Positions 15,833 to 23,134 of a stretch of DNA of 33,745 nucleotides are shown here, in pieces. Each line of letters begins with the position of its first letter. Position 1 is the stretch's first letter. The stretch comes from Roseiflexus sp. (lineage in GTDB: Bacteria; Chloroflexota; Chloroflexia; Chloroflexales; Roseiflexaceae), in contig JANWXL010000026.1 in NCBI GenBank assembly GCA_025055265.1, forward strand, positions 1 to 33,745. Direction: 5' to 3'. The notes beneath the pieces are model-generated. The model saw only the letters and a program-made list of their open reading frames with translations, made no database searches and was not told the DNA's origin. A program made the translations under genes and the position numbers.

Positions 15833-16121
15833 GAATCGAATGAAGAGTCCTGGCGCACCAGGGTTCTGGCAGCTTAAACCCTTCGCGCGAAAGCGCCAGC
15901 CGCAGCGATCGCGGGATGTATGTTTGCACAGCGGGATGACTTTGCGTTTTTGCGCCTTTGCGTGAGTTTCTGAGACACTCTCAAGATCTGCAGACGCAGA
16001 AGCGTTAGCGCCCCGGAGCGTAACTCGCCCGCCTATCATGCGAACGGGCGGGGAGTGCAGGGTGTTGCGCCTGACAAAGACGAAGCGGCAAGTTCATGGA
16101 ACCAAACGTGGAGATAGTGCT
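15833..16121. other. Gap before the CoA-transferase, TTTGCG repeats
   Basis: 289 bp with no convincing gene. CCTGG-CGCA-CCAGG at 15848-15861 is a small hairpin near the end of the ald-like gene. TTTGCG recurs three times at 15941-15962 (spaced by TT and CC). CGCCCG and CGGGCG (about 16028 and 16045) form a weak hairpin. No clear -35/-10 was found for the downstream gene. Confidence 0.5.
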
Positions 16122-17417
16122 ATGCCACGCTCGCTGACCGCCGGAAGGCGTGAAATGACCGCTGAGGAAGCGGTGGAGCTGATAGAGTCGAACCATCGCG
16201 TCTACATTGGCGGCGGATGCGGCGTACCGACACCGCTGTTGCATGCGCTGGTAGCACGCGCCTCCGAGTTGCGCAACGTCGAGATTATTCATATGCTGAC
16301 GGCGGGTGAGGACCCGACGACAGCGCCGGAACTGGCGGCGTCGTTTCGCCACAATGCGCTCTTTATCGGGCACAATACCCGGCGCGCGGTCAACGAAGGG
16401 CGCGCCGATTTTACGCCGATATTCCTGGGTGAAATTCCAAAACTGTTTCGGAAGGGCATTCTGCCGATCGATGTGGCGATGATTCAGGTCTCACCGCCGG
16501 ATCGTCACGGCTTCTGTTCGCTAGGAGTCGAGGTGGGATGCACCCTGCCAGCGGCGCGCACGGCAAAGATTGTCATCGCGGAAGTCAATGCCCGCATGCC
16601 GCGCACGCTTGGCGACAGTTTTATCCACATGTCACGTCTGACGGCGCTGGTCGAAAGCGATCGTCCATTGCTGGAATTGCCGCAGGGTGAGACGAACAGC
16701 GTCGCACAGGCGATTGGTCGCCACATTGCCGAACTGATCCCCGACGGCGCCACCCTGCAACTCGGGATCGGCGCGATCCCGGACGCCGTGCTCTCGAATC
16801 TGCACGGCAAACGGCACCTGGGCATCCACACCGAGTTGTTCTCGGATGGCGTTATCGACCTGGTAGAAGCCGGAGTGATTGACGGCGAGATGAAGACCAT
16901 CCATCAGGGCAAGGTCGTTGCTGGCTTTATTCTCGGCAGTCAACGCTGTTTCGATTGGGTGCACAACAATGCTATGGTGGAAATGCACCCCACCGATTAT
17001 GTCAATGACCCGTTCGTCATTGCGCAGCACAAAAACATGGTCGCCGTCAATTCAGCGTTGCAGGTGGACCTGACGGGTCAGGTCTGCGCCGACAGCATCG
17101 GCACGCGGCTATATAGCGGCGTCGGCGGGCAGGTCGACTTTATCCGCGGCGCGTCGCGCTCGGAGGGCGGCATTCCGATTATTGCCATTTCATCGACCGC
17201 ACGTGACGGTACGATTTCGCGGATCGTGCCGACGCTCGATGTTGGCGCCGGCGTGGTCACCAGTCGCTATGATGTTCATTTTGTGGTGACCGAGTATGGC
17301 GTGGCGGACCTGTATGGCCGCACCCTGGCGCAACGCGCCCGTGCGCTGATCAACATCGCCCATCCAGCATTCCGCGATCAGTTGACCGAAGCCGCTAAAA
17401 AACTGCACTACATCTGA
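16122..17417 (+). CDS. Acetyl-CoA hydrolase / 4-hydroxybutyrate-type CoA-transferase
   Basis: A 431-residue class I CoA-transferase of the Cat1/AbfT type, which moves CoA between acyl-CoA and a free acid through a glutamyl-CoA intermediate. GIGAIPDAVLSNL is followed by LGIHTELFSDG, putting the catalytic glutamate at residue 238, the same number as in characterised 4-hydroxybutyrate CoA-transferase. GVGGQVDFIRGAS and VVTEYGVADLYGRT are further family motifs. The acyl substrate (acetate, butyrate, propionate or 4-hydroxybutyrate) cannot be decided. The start was set at 16122 because GGAG lies 8 nt upstream; an in-frame ATG at 16038 would add 28 residues without similarity. It ends 3 bp from the convergent USP gene, leaving no room for a separate terminator. 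Confidence 0.87.
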   Translation: MPRSLTAGRREMTAEEAVELIESNHRVYIGGGCGVPTPLLHALVARASELRNVEIIHMLTAGEDPTTAPELAASFRHNALFIGHNTRRAVNEGRADFTPIFLGEIPKLFRKGILPIDVAMIQVSPPDRHGFCSLGVEVGCTLPAARTAKIVIAEVNARMPRTLGDSFIHMSRLTALVESDRPLLELPQGETNSVAQAIGRHIAELIPDGATLQLGIGAIPDAVLSNLHGKRHLGIHTELFSDGVIDLVEAGVIDGEMKTIHQGKVVAGFILGSQRCFDWVHNNAMVEMHPTDYVNDPFVIAQHKNMVAVNSALQVDLTGQVCADSIGTRLYSGVGGQVDFIRGASRSEGGIPIIAISSTARDGTISRIVPTLDVGAGVVTSRYDVHFVVTEYGVADLYGRTLAQRARALINIAHPAFRDQLTEAAKKLHYI

Positions 17418-17420
17418 CGC

Positions 17421-18374
17421 CTACTCACTGACGCGCACCAGGATGAGCGGCGTCGTGGTAGCGTGCAGCACCTTATCCGCCACGCTGCCGAGCGCCCAGC
17501 GGCGCAACCCGCCGTACCCGTGCGTCGCCATCACAATCAGATCAACCTCCATCTCGCGCGCTTCGTCCACAATGACCTCCGCCGGATACCCGATCACGAC
17601 ATGGGTAAGGACGCGCGGAACCTCAGCGCGCAGCGACGCTGCTTCCACTTTCAGGTCTTCCAGCGCGTAGTCACGCAGCGCGCCCAGAGCCTCATTGTTC
17701 TCAGCGATGGGGCGCCCCAGCATTGGCGCGCCGACATACGCCTCGATCATCGGCACGACAGCGCGAAGCAGGATCAGTTCGGCGTGTGCGGCGCGGGCAA
17801 TTTCGCTTGCGAGCGGCAGCGCCTGCCGCGCCAGCCCGGAGCCGTCGAGCGGCGTCAGGATACGGCGCGGCGGTCGCACGACCGGTTGCGCCTGCCCGCG
17901 CACCAGCAGCACCGGCGCTGCTGTCGCGTGAATGACCTTATCAGCGACGCTGCCAAGCGCCCAGCGGCGCAGCCCGCTGTAGCCGTGGGTCGCCATCGCA
18001 ATCAGCGCACCGGGGGAATATCTGGCGGCGACTTCAACGATCACCTCTGCCGGTGAACCCCAGCGCACTTCGCTGGTGACATCAATCCCTGCATCTTCGA
18101 GCACATGCGCCTGAGCGTCAAGGTACGCCTGCACCCGCTGGCGCAGCGCGTCCATCGCCTCATCTTCCTGATCGCGTCGCAGCGCCTCACTCTCTGGAAC
18201 GCCATAGACCGACATCAGCACCTGGGCCCACGACTCGCCCCCCCTCAGGTGCGCCTCCTGGATCACGCGAAGCAAATGCACCTTTGCGCCCAACAATGGC
18301 GCCAGCACCCGAACGTATGGCAGCACCTGGGCTGACAGTTCGGAACCATCGAGCGGTACAACAATGGTGTGCAT
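17421..18374 (-). CDS. Tandem universal stress protein (two USP domains)
   Basis: A 317-residue protein of two USP domains of about 150 residues each. Each opens with VPLDGS or TPLDGS and ends with the ATP-binding motif G-x2-G-x9-GS, seen as ATHGYSGLRRWALGSVAD and ATHGYGGLRRWALGSVAD. Near-identity of the two motifs points to an internal gene duplication. It probably binds ATP or ADP and acts as a cytoplasmic stress-response protein. The start at 18374 is supported by GAGGAGG six nt upstream. It is divergent from the next USP gene; the inverted repeat at 18466-18492 lies between them. Confidence 0.9.
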   Translation of the reverse strand: MHTIVVPLDGSELSAQVLPYVRVLAPLLGAKVHLLRVIQEAHLRGGESWAQVLMSVYGVPESEALRRDQEDEAMDALRQRVQAYLDAQAHVLEDAGIDVTSEVRWGSPAEVIVEVAARYSPGALIAMATHGYSGLRRWALGSVADKVIHATAAPVLLVRGQAQPVVRPPRRILTPLDGSGLARQALPLASEIARAAHAELILLRAVVPMIEAYVGAPMLGRPIAENNEALGALRDYALEDLKVEAASLRAEVPRVLTHVVIGYPAEVIVDEAREMEVDLIVMATHGYGGLRRWALGSVADKVLHATTTPLILVRVSE

Positions 18375-18465
18375 GATTGTCCTCCTCGTTGAGGGTGGTC
18401 CTGTACGCAGCATAACACACCGCATGCGCCCCTTTGGAAGAAGATGTTTACCACAGGTGGCGTCC

Positions 18466-18492
18466 TCACAACGCACTGAGACGACGTTGTGA
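18466..18492. promoter_or_regulatory. Inverted repeat TCACAACG-N11-CGTTGTGA, candidate operator
   Basis: Perfect 8-bp arms at 18466-18473 and 18485-18492, an 11-bp spacer and 19 bp between arm centres, i.e. close to two helical turns, as expected for a dimeric regulator. It lies in the 226-bp region between divergent USP genes. A TATAGT at 18546-18551 (plus) and TATGCT (minus, 18414-18409) are candidate -10 boxes on either side, both with poor -35 matches. Confidence 0.5.
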
Positions 18493-18600
18493 TACCTTTA
18501 CGCACTGTACTGGCATCTTTCCTGCCCTTTCTTGTTAAGATCACGTATAGTAGGGGTGAACGTGTCAGCCCTGATCGCACTCAAAGGAGAGGTGATCAAC

Positions 18601-19017
18601 ATGTTCCGCAAAATACTCGTCGCTGTTGATGGGTCGCCAACGTCGTCGCGGGCAATCGACGTCGCTGTCGATATCGCAAAGCATTACAACGCAAAATTGT
18701 GCCTGCTCCATGCGTTCCCGCATGTCTCCGATCTTCTCGGCACGCCTGAATATGAGCGTCTGCTGGAGACGCGGATGCTGATTGGTCAGTCGCTGATTGA
18801 GGCTGCGCGCACTCAGGTCGGCGATCAGGCGGACGTTGATGTGCAATTACTCGAAGGACCGCCAGCGCAGGCGATCCTGCGCGTCGCAGAAGAGGAGAAC
18901 TTCGACCTGATCGTCATGGGGTCGCGCGGGCATGGCGGGCTTGTTGGTCTGCTCCTGGGCAGTGTGAGCAATACAGTTGTGCAACGCGCCCACTGCCCGG
19001 TGCTGGTTGTTCACTAG
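18601..19017 (+). CDS. Universal stress protein (single domain)
   Basis: A 138-residue USP. It starts MFRKILVAVDGSPTSS and carries the complete nucleotide-binding motif in GSRGHGGLVGLLLGSVS. The start was placed at 18601 by AAAGGAGAGG about 10 nt upstream. It stands 48 bp ahead of a two-domain USP gene with which it is probably co-transcribed, so three of five USP domains in the island are driven from the region at 18375-18600. Confidence 0.92.
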   Translation: MFRKILVAVDGSPTSSRAIDVAVDIAKHYNAKLCLLHAFPHVSDLLGTPEYERLLETRMLIGQSLIEAARTQVGDQADVDVQLLEGPPAQAILRVAEEENFDLIVMGSRGHGGLVGLLLGSVSNTVVQRAHCPVLVVH

Positions 19018-19065
19018 CTGCCGCTACCAGATAGCAATCCGGCATGGCTCGGTAAGGAGTCGCGC

Positions 19066-19959
19066 ATGTGCCGATCCATCCTGGTGCCGCTCGATGGCTC
19101 GGCGTTCAGTGAGCATGCGTTGCCGCTGGCGCTGGCGATCGCACGGCGCTCAGGCGCGCAACTCTATCTTGCCCACGTTCTTTCTGGACGTGGCGGCCTG
19201 ACCGATGCGGCAGAACGCGCCACAGCAGCGAGTCGAACAGCCTACCTCGAACGGGTGGCGCAGCAAATCGAGAAGCAATCGGTGCGTGCGCCGATCACAT
19301 CGATCCTCACCGGACCTGTTGCTGAGACGCTTCTGGAGTATGCACGATCGGTCAAGTGCGACCTGATTGTGCTGACGACGCACGGTCGGGGGGCGCTCTC
19401 GCGTCTCTGGCTCGGCAGCGTCGCCGATGTCATTGTGCGGCGTGCGCCCGTGCCAGTGATACTGGTGCGCCCTCATCAACCATCCGTGACCTTCGATGCG
19501 AAAGACTCCCGGCGCTCCCTGCGTCGCATTCTGATTCCGCTTGATGGATCTCCGCTGGCTGAAGCGATCATTGAGCATGGCGTCCATCTTGGGCGCATTA
19601 TGGACGCGGAGTACACCCTGCTGCGCGTCGTCGACCCCACAGCGCTCGGTCTATCGGTGCACGATGAGCGTGTCGCCGAGTCTCCAGCCCTGCAACCGCT
19701 TAGAGATCGCGCACAGACGTATCTGGAACGACAGGCGGAGGAATTGCGCAACCTGGGTTTGCAGGTCGAGACAGTTGTGGTTGTGGGAGAACCGGCTGCA
19801 AGCATTCTCGATTATGCGCGAGCGCACAGTATCGACCTGATTGCGATGGCAACCCATGGGCGCGGCGGTTTCTCCCTTTTGCTCCTCGGCAGCGTCGCCG
19901 ATAAAGTCTTGCGTGGATCATCACTGCCGTTGTTGTTGTACAGCCCTGGGGTCAAGTGA
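19066..19959 (+). CDS. Tandem universal stress protein (two USP domains)
   Basis: A 297-residue protein with two USP domains. The openings ILVPLDGSAFSEHALPLALA and ILIPLDGSPLAEAIIEHG mark the two halves (about residues 5 and 150). The ATP-binding motifs are THGRGALSRLWLGSVAD and THGRGGFSLLLLGSVAD, both intact. The ATG follows GTAAGGAG by 6 nt. It is convergent with the phosphoribosyltransferase-like gene, 15 bp away. Confidence 0.92.
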   Translation: MCRSILVPLDGSAFSEHALPLALAIARRSGAQLYLAHVLSGRGGLTDAAERATAASRTAYLERVAQQIEKQSVRAPITSILTGPVAETLLEYARSVKCDLIVLTTHGRGALSRLWLGSVADVIVRRAPVPVILVRPHQPSVTFDAKDSRRSLRRILIPLDGSPLAEAIIEHGVHLGRIMDAEYTLLRVVDPTALGLSVHDERVAESPALQPLRDRAQTYLERQAEELRNLGLQVETVVVVGEPAASILDYARAHSIDLIAMATHGRGGFSLLLLGSVADKVLRGSSLPLLLYSPGVK

Positions 19960-19974
19960 TCAAAATAGTAGAAG

Positions 19975-20676
19975 TTATGGCGGCGTGACGTGGAGCCGGT
20001 AGCGATCCAGCAGAATGGCGGCGTCTTCGTCACTCAGCGGCAACTGCCAGCCATCGACGGTATTGGTGGGGCTGTGAGCGTGGAGATGGAGCACAATCAC
20101 CTCGTCAGCCCACGGTCTGACCAGGCGCAGGATGCGCTCATCGGCGCGCGGCGTCGCAAGCAGGCATGCCACCGGATGGTAGCGCCGCAGCGCCTGGATC
20201 GCCGCCAGTTGCGCCAGACCGCTGCACAGACCATCGTCGGCCAGGATGACCGGTCGCCGGATGTCGAGCGGCAGGGGACGACCGTGGCGGTAGAGCGCAA
20301 TCAGTTCCGGAAGGATCGCCTGTTCAGCTCTGACGGCATCCCAGAGAACGGTCGGAGTCACACCCGGCAACCGCAGGAGGGCGCCATTCAGGCACAGCCC
20401 GCCCGACTCGCTGATAGCGCCAGCGGCAAGCATAGGATGGGCGCGCACTCGAAACTCGCGGGTGACGATAACATCAACCTGAAGGCGGAGAGAACGCGCC
20501 AGTTCGCCTGCGACAGCCACGCCGCCCGGCGGAATCGCAAGCACAACGGCATGCGTACCGCGGAAGCGTCCCAGAAAGGACGCGAGCCGCCGGCCTGCTG
20601 CGGCACGATCTTCGTAACGATCATCGCACCCGATCAGCGGCGCTCCATATACTGGTTCTATGACAGGGATTTTCAT
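19975..20676 (-). CDS. Phosphoribosyltransferase-fold protein
   Basis: A 233-residue protein of the stand-alone type I PRTase kind: YEDRAAAGRRLASFL near residue 21, VVLAIPPGGVAVAGELARSL (44-63), VDVIVTREFRV, and the PRPP-loop region VILADDGLCSGLAQLAAI (143-160). In typical members this loop reads DDGxATGAT. Here the threonines are replaced (CSGLA), so PRPP binding may be weakened. Homologues often sit with stress or dormancy genes and have no assigned substrate. Its start overlaps the stop of the CBS-zinc gene by 4 nt (ATGA), so the two are translationally coupled. The C-terminal 60 residues are extra to the core fold. Confidence 0.78.
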   Translation of the reverse strand: MKIPVIEPVYGAPLIGCDDRYEDRAAAGRRLASFLGRFRGTHAVVLAIPPGGVAVAGELARSLRLQVDVIVTREFRVRAHPMLAAGAISESGGLCLNGALLRLPGVTPTVLWDAVRAEQAILPELIALYRHGRPLPLDIRRPVILADDGLCSGLAQLAAIQALRRYHPVACLLATPRADERILRLVRPWADEVIVLHLHAHSPTNTVDGWQLPLSDEDAAILLDRYRLHVTPP

Positions 20677-21371
20677 GATTTATCGCCTGATCCCTGCCGC
20701 TCCTCGCCCTGTTCCTGCGTCACCAGATAGACAAAGCAGGGACAATCCCGCCCAGGAATCGCAGTGTGGCGCTCAGGTCGATCCAGCATGCAGCCGATGC
20801 TATCGAAGTAGCGACAGTTGTCGCAGCGGTGGAGATGGTAGTGACAACGCCAGCACTGATCATCACGGCTGATGGTCTCGAGCGACCGTCCGCGCAGCAC
20901 TGCGCCGCAGTGATGACATATCAGGGTTGGGCGAGCGGCGTCGCGCAGTTCACCGCCGGTTGCCAGGGCAATCTGAAGACGGAAGAGATCGCTCTCGGTG
21001 ATCATCCCGATCACCCGTCCTTCGTCATCAACAACCGGCAACCCGCCAATTTTGTACTTCAACATGAGTCTGGCGGCATCGAGCGTCGATGCGTCCGGCG
21101 AGATAGTGACGACGTGGCGCGTCATGCATTCAACAACCGTCACCCGATCCAGCAAAGCACGCCACTCATAGTAGCTGAGCGTCGTATCGGCTGGTTGGGC
21201 AGCGCGCAGATCACCGCGCGTGATGATACCGATCAGTTTGCCGTTGTCCACCACCGGCAACCGGCGAATATGCCGCTGTTCCATCAGACGTTGCGCCTCG
21301 GCGAGCGTCGTTGTCGGAGCGATGACGATCGCGGGAGTGCTCATCCAGTCAGCCACTCGTTGATCTTTCAT
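20673..21371 (-). CDS. CBS-pair protein fused to a cysteine-rich zinc module
   Basis: A 232-residue protein. Two CBS repeats form one Bateman module: VADWMSTPAIVIAPTTTLAEA to IGIITRGDL (about 6-55) and VVECMTRHVVTISPDASTLDA to IGMITESDL (about 79-129). These normally bind AMP, ATP or related ligands. The C-terminal 80 residues hold nine Cys (C152, C155, C173, C176, C183, C186, C194, C210, C212) in CxxC patterns such as CHHC, CWRC and CDNC, suggesting at least two zinc sites. The start at 21371 has GGAGG 5 nt upstream. It is transcribed just ahead of, and coupled with, the phosphoribosyltransferase-like gene. It may be a nucleotide-responsive binder of a nucleic acid or protein, but no partner is visible. 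Confidence 0.85.
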   Translation of the reverse strand: MKDQRVADWMSTPAIVIAPTTTLAEAQRLMEQRHIRRLPVVDNGKLIGIITRGDLRAAQPADTTLSYYEWRALLDRVTVVECMTRHVVTISPDASTLDAARLMLKYKIGGLPVVDDEGRVIGMITESDLFRLQIALATGGELRDAARPTLICHHCGAVLRGRSLETISRDDQCWRCHYHLHRCDNCRYFDSIGCMLDRPERHTAIPGRDCPCFVYLVTQEQGEERQGSGDKS

Positions 21372-21680
21372 ATCTGCCTCCAGCGCGCGGCGAGTCTGAA
21401 GCGCCTGAATGTACTGTAGCATGTCACACTGCGTCAGAAAGAAAAGAAACCATTACATACGGAGAGTATGCGTTTACACGTCGCACGCTGGTTGTGTGAA
21501 CAAAGCGTCCATCCAGGTAGCGAATCCGCCACTACGGGTGATCGCCTGTTACGCCACACACGAGATTAGACGGGCTACAATTGTTAAGAAACCGAGTCGT
21601 GGATTCAGGTTGCTGTGCTGCCTGCACTGCCTGGTCGGGCGGGTGTGCTGTGTAGCACCGCTCCAGAAAGGAGGACTTCG
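21372..21680. other. Divergent intergenic region between two CBS genes
   Basis: 309 bp with no gene. It must hold the promoters of the two CBS genes; candidates are TACAGT (minus, near 21415) and TACAAT (plus, near 21577), each with a poor -35. CATAC-GGAGA-GTATG near 21456 is a small hairpin. AAAGGAGG at 21668-21675 is the ribosome-binding site of the plus-strand CBS gene. Confidence 0.5.
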
Positions 21681-22178
21681 ATGGCGAAGACATCTGCATC
21701 TTCCAGGCGACGCGCCTCAGTGCCTGCCGAGGAGGAGATCCGCTTCTGGATGCGCGCTCCGGCAGTCACAGTCAACCTGGCGGCGCCGGTCAGCGAGGCG
21801 CTGGCGTTGATGCGTGAGCATAATATCCGCCGCCTGCCGGTGGTCATCGATACGGGAGAACTGCGCGGCATCATTACGCAGGGCGACATTCGCGGCGCCG
21901 ATCTGCTGCGGGTTGCAGGGATGGATCCGTTTGACATCGCCGATGCGCTGCGGCGGATCAAGGTCTATGAGGTGATGTCGGAGGACCCGATTACGGTCAC
22001 GCCGGAAACCAGCCTGCGCGAAGCGGCGATGCTCATGATCGAAAACAAGATCGGCGGTTTGCCGGTGGTGGACGAGAACAACATGGTCGTCGGCATCATC
22101 ACCGAGAGCGACCTGTTCGAGGCGCTGGTGCATTTGCTCGAGCGCAGGGATGCGGAGGAGGAAGAGCAAGGGCGCTAA
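21681..22178 (+). CDS. CBS-pair (Bateman) protein
   Basis: A 165-residue protein with a basic N-terminus followed by two CBS repeats: IRFWMRAPAVTVNLAAPVSEAL to LRGIITQGDI (about 21-74) and VYEVMSEDPITVTPETSLREA to VVGIITESDLF (about 94-147). No other domain is fused to it. It would bind an adenine nucleotide or similar and act on a partner. The start is fixed by AAAGGAGG at 21668-21675. It is divergent from the CBS-zinc gene and shares its second-repeat wording (NKIGGLPVVDE versus YKIGGLPVVDD), so the two are probably paralogues. Confidence 0.9.
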   Translation: MAKTSASSRRRASVPAEEEIRFWMRAPAVTVNLAAPVSEALALMREHNIRRLPVVIDTGELRGIITQGDIRGADLLRVAGMDPFDIADALRRIKVYEVMSEDPITVTPETSLREAAMLMIENKIGGLPVVDENNMVVGIITESDLFEALVHLLERRDAEEEEQGR

Positions 22179-22197
22179 CGATGACCTGCCGCATGAG

Positions 22198-22945
22198 TCA
22201 TCCCGAATAACAAAGGTCCATGGTCGCCTGGCAGCGGCGCCGAGAGCCAGAGCCAGTTGATCGCTGCGCGCACCCGATAGCGCGGCGCCCCCACTCCCTG
22301 ATACCGTCTTCCGGTGCGGTGACTTCAATCCGTAGCGCCAGGGCGCGCAGCGTGTCACAGGACGAGTGCAGCAGATGCACCAACAACGCATTGGCCAGGG
22401 GCGCCAGCGCTAACAGTTTCTGGCGCACCTCCCACGTCCAGACCCGCGAACTCGCAAACGCCAGTGCGCGTGTGCTGAAGCGCCAGACCAATGCGCTCCG
22501 CCAGCGGCGGGCATAGGCGGCAATTACTGCCCGGAGCTGCGCTGGCGCCGCCACCGGCTCGGCGGTCAGCAGATGCCACGGGGCGCAGACGCGCTCCAGA
22601 CGGGTGCGCCCCCGCCCCAGCGGCCAGGCACGGTCGCACCGCGTCACGCGCGTCGCCGCTGCTCCGACCTTGAGGACCGCCGTGGTGCGCGGGTTGTGCG
22701 GGGCGCGATAGGCGACCGCGCGGCCGCTGCGCCCGATCACGCGCGCGCGTGGCTCGGTCCCCCGGGCGTCCCGCAGATGGTTCCGCTGCTTCCAGCGCAT
22801 CACGAAGCGCAGCGACGCCGCCAGCGCAGCCTGGACCCGGCGCTCCCGGCGTCGCTGCGGTTCCCGATGTGCCACGCCTGCCGCCCCCAGGCCTGCGCCA
22901 TGCGCGCCAGCAGCGCCAACTCGACCGCGTTGCGGTGTAGGAACA
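22198..22945 (-). pseudogene. Decayed IS4-like DDE transposase
   Basis: On the minus strand, LRFVMRWKQRNHLRD, PWHLLTAEPV, AAYARRWRSALVWRF and VWTWEVRQKLLALAPLANALLVHLL line up in order with the C-terminal half of IS4-type (DDE) transposases. In intact members the segment reads like YARRWxIExxFR; here the catalytic Glu position is not conserved (RRWRSAL). The upstream part continues in another frame (LFLHRNAVELALLARMAQAWG, about 22950-22880) and the two are broken by a frameshift near 22860. The DRGF aspartate site is lost. No terminal inverted repeats or target duplication were recognised, so ends are approximate. It is not functional. Confidence 0.7.
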
Positions 22946-22954
22946 GGCGCGTGC

Positions 22955-22983
22955 GTAAGGGCGGGCCACAGACCCGCCCTTAC
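22955..22983. repeat. Perfect palindrome GTAAGGGCGGG / CCCGCCCTTAC
   Basis: Eleven-bp perfect arms (22955-22965 and 22973-22983) with a 7-nt loop. It sits at the 5' end of the transposase relic and 35 bp upstream of the valS promoter. It looks like a mobile palindromic element or IS end, and it could also act as a hairpin. Genome copy number is unknown. Confidence 0.7.
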
Positions 22984-23017
22984 ACACATCCGGGCGCGTT
23001 CGCGTAATGCTCTTGCC

Positions 23018-23045
23018 TTGTACTGATCTCAGAATCCGCTATAAT
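23018..23045 (+). promoter_or_regulatory. valS promoter
   Basis: TTGTAC (23018-23023), 16-nt spacer, TATAAT (23040-23045). Transcription should start near 23052, leaving a leader of about 83 nt before ATG 23135. The leader contains GCGAT-N8-ATCGC followed by a T-run (near 23100), an imperfect hairpin that might attenuate. No T-box consensus was seen. Confidence 0.7.
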
Positions 23046-23134
23046 ACGTATTGACTGTCGCAGCAGCGCCCCGCGATGACGGCGGATCGCTCTGCGCGCT
23101 TTTTTGCGACATATGCTTTGATATACGAACTGCT

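Noticed and set aside
16038-16121. Longer start for the CoA-transferase
   Set aside because: The extra 28 residues are unlike the family; the ATG at 16122 has GGAG at good distance and places the catalytic Glu at 238.
23051-23134. N-terminal extension of valS, or a T-box leader
   Set aside because: The extension is not part of the ValRS family, no T-box consensus is seen, and the leader of about 83 nt is too short.
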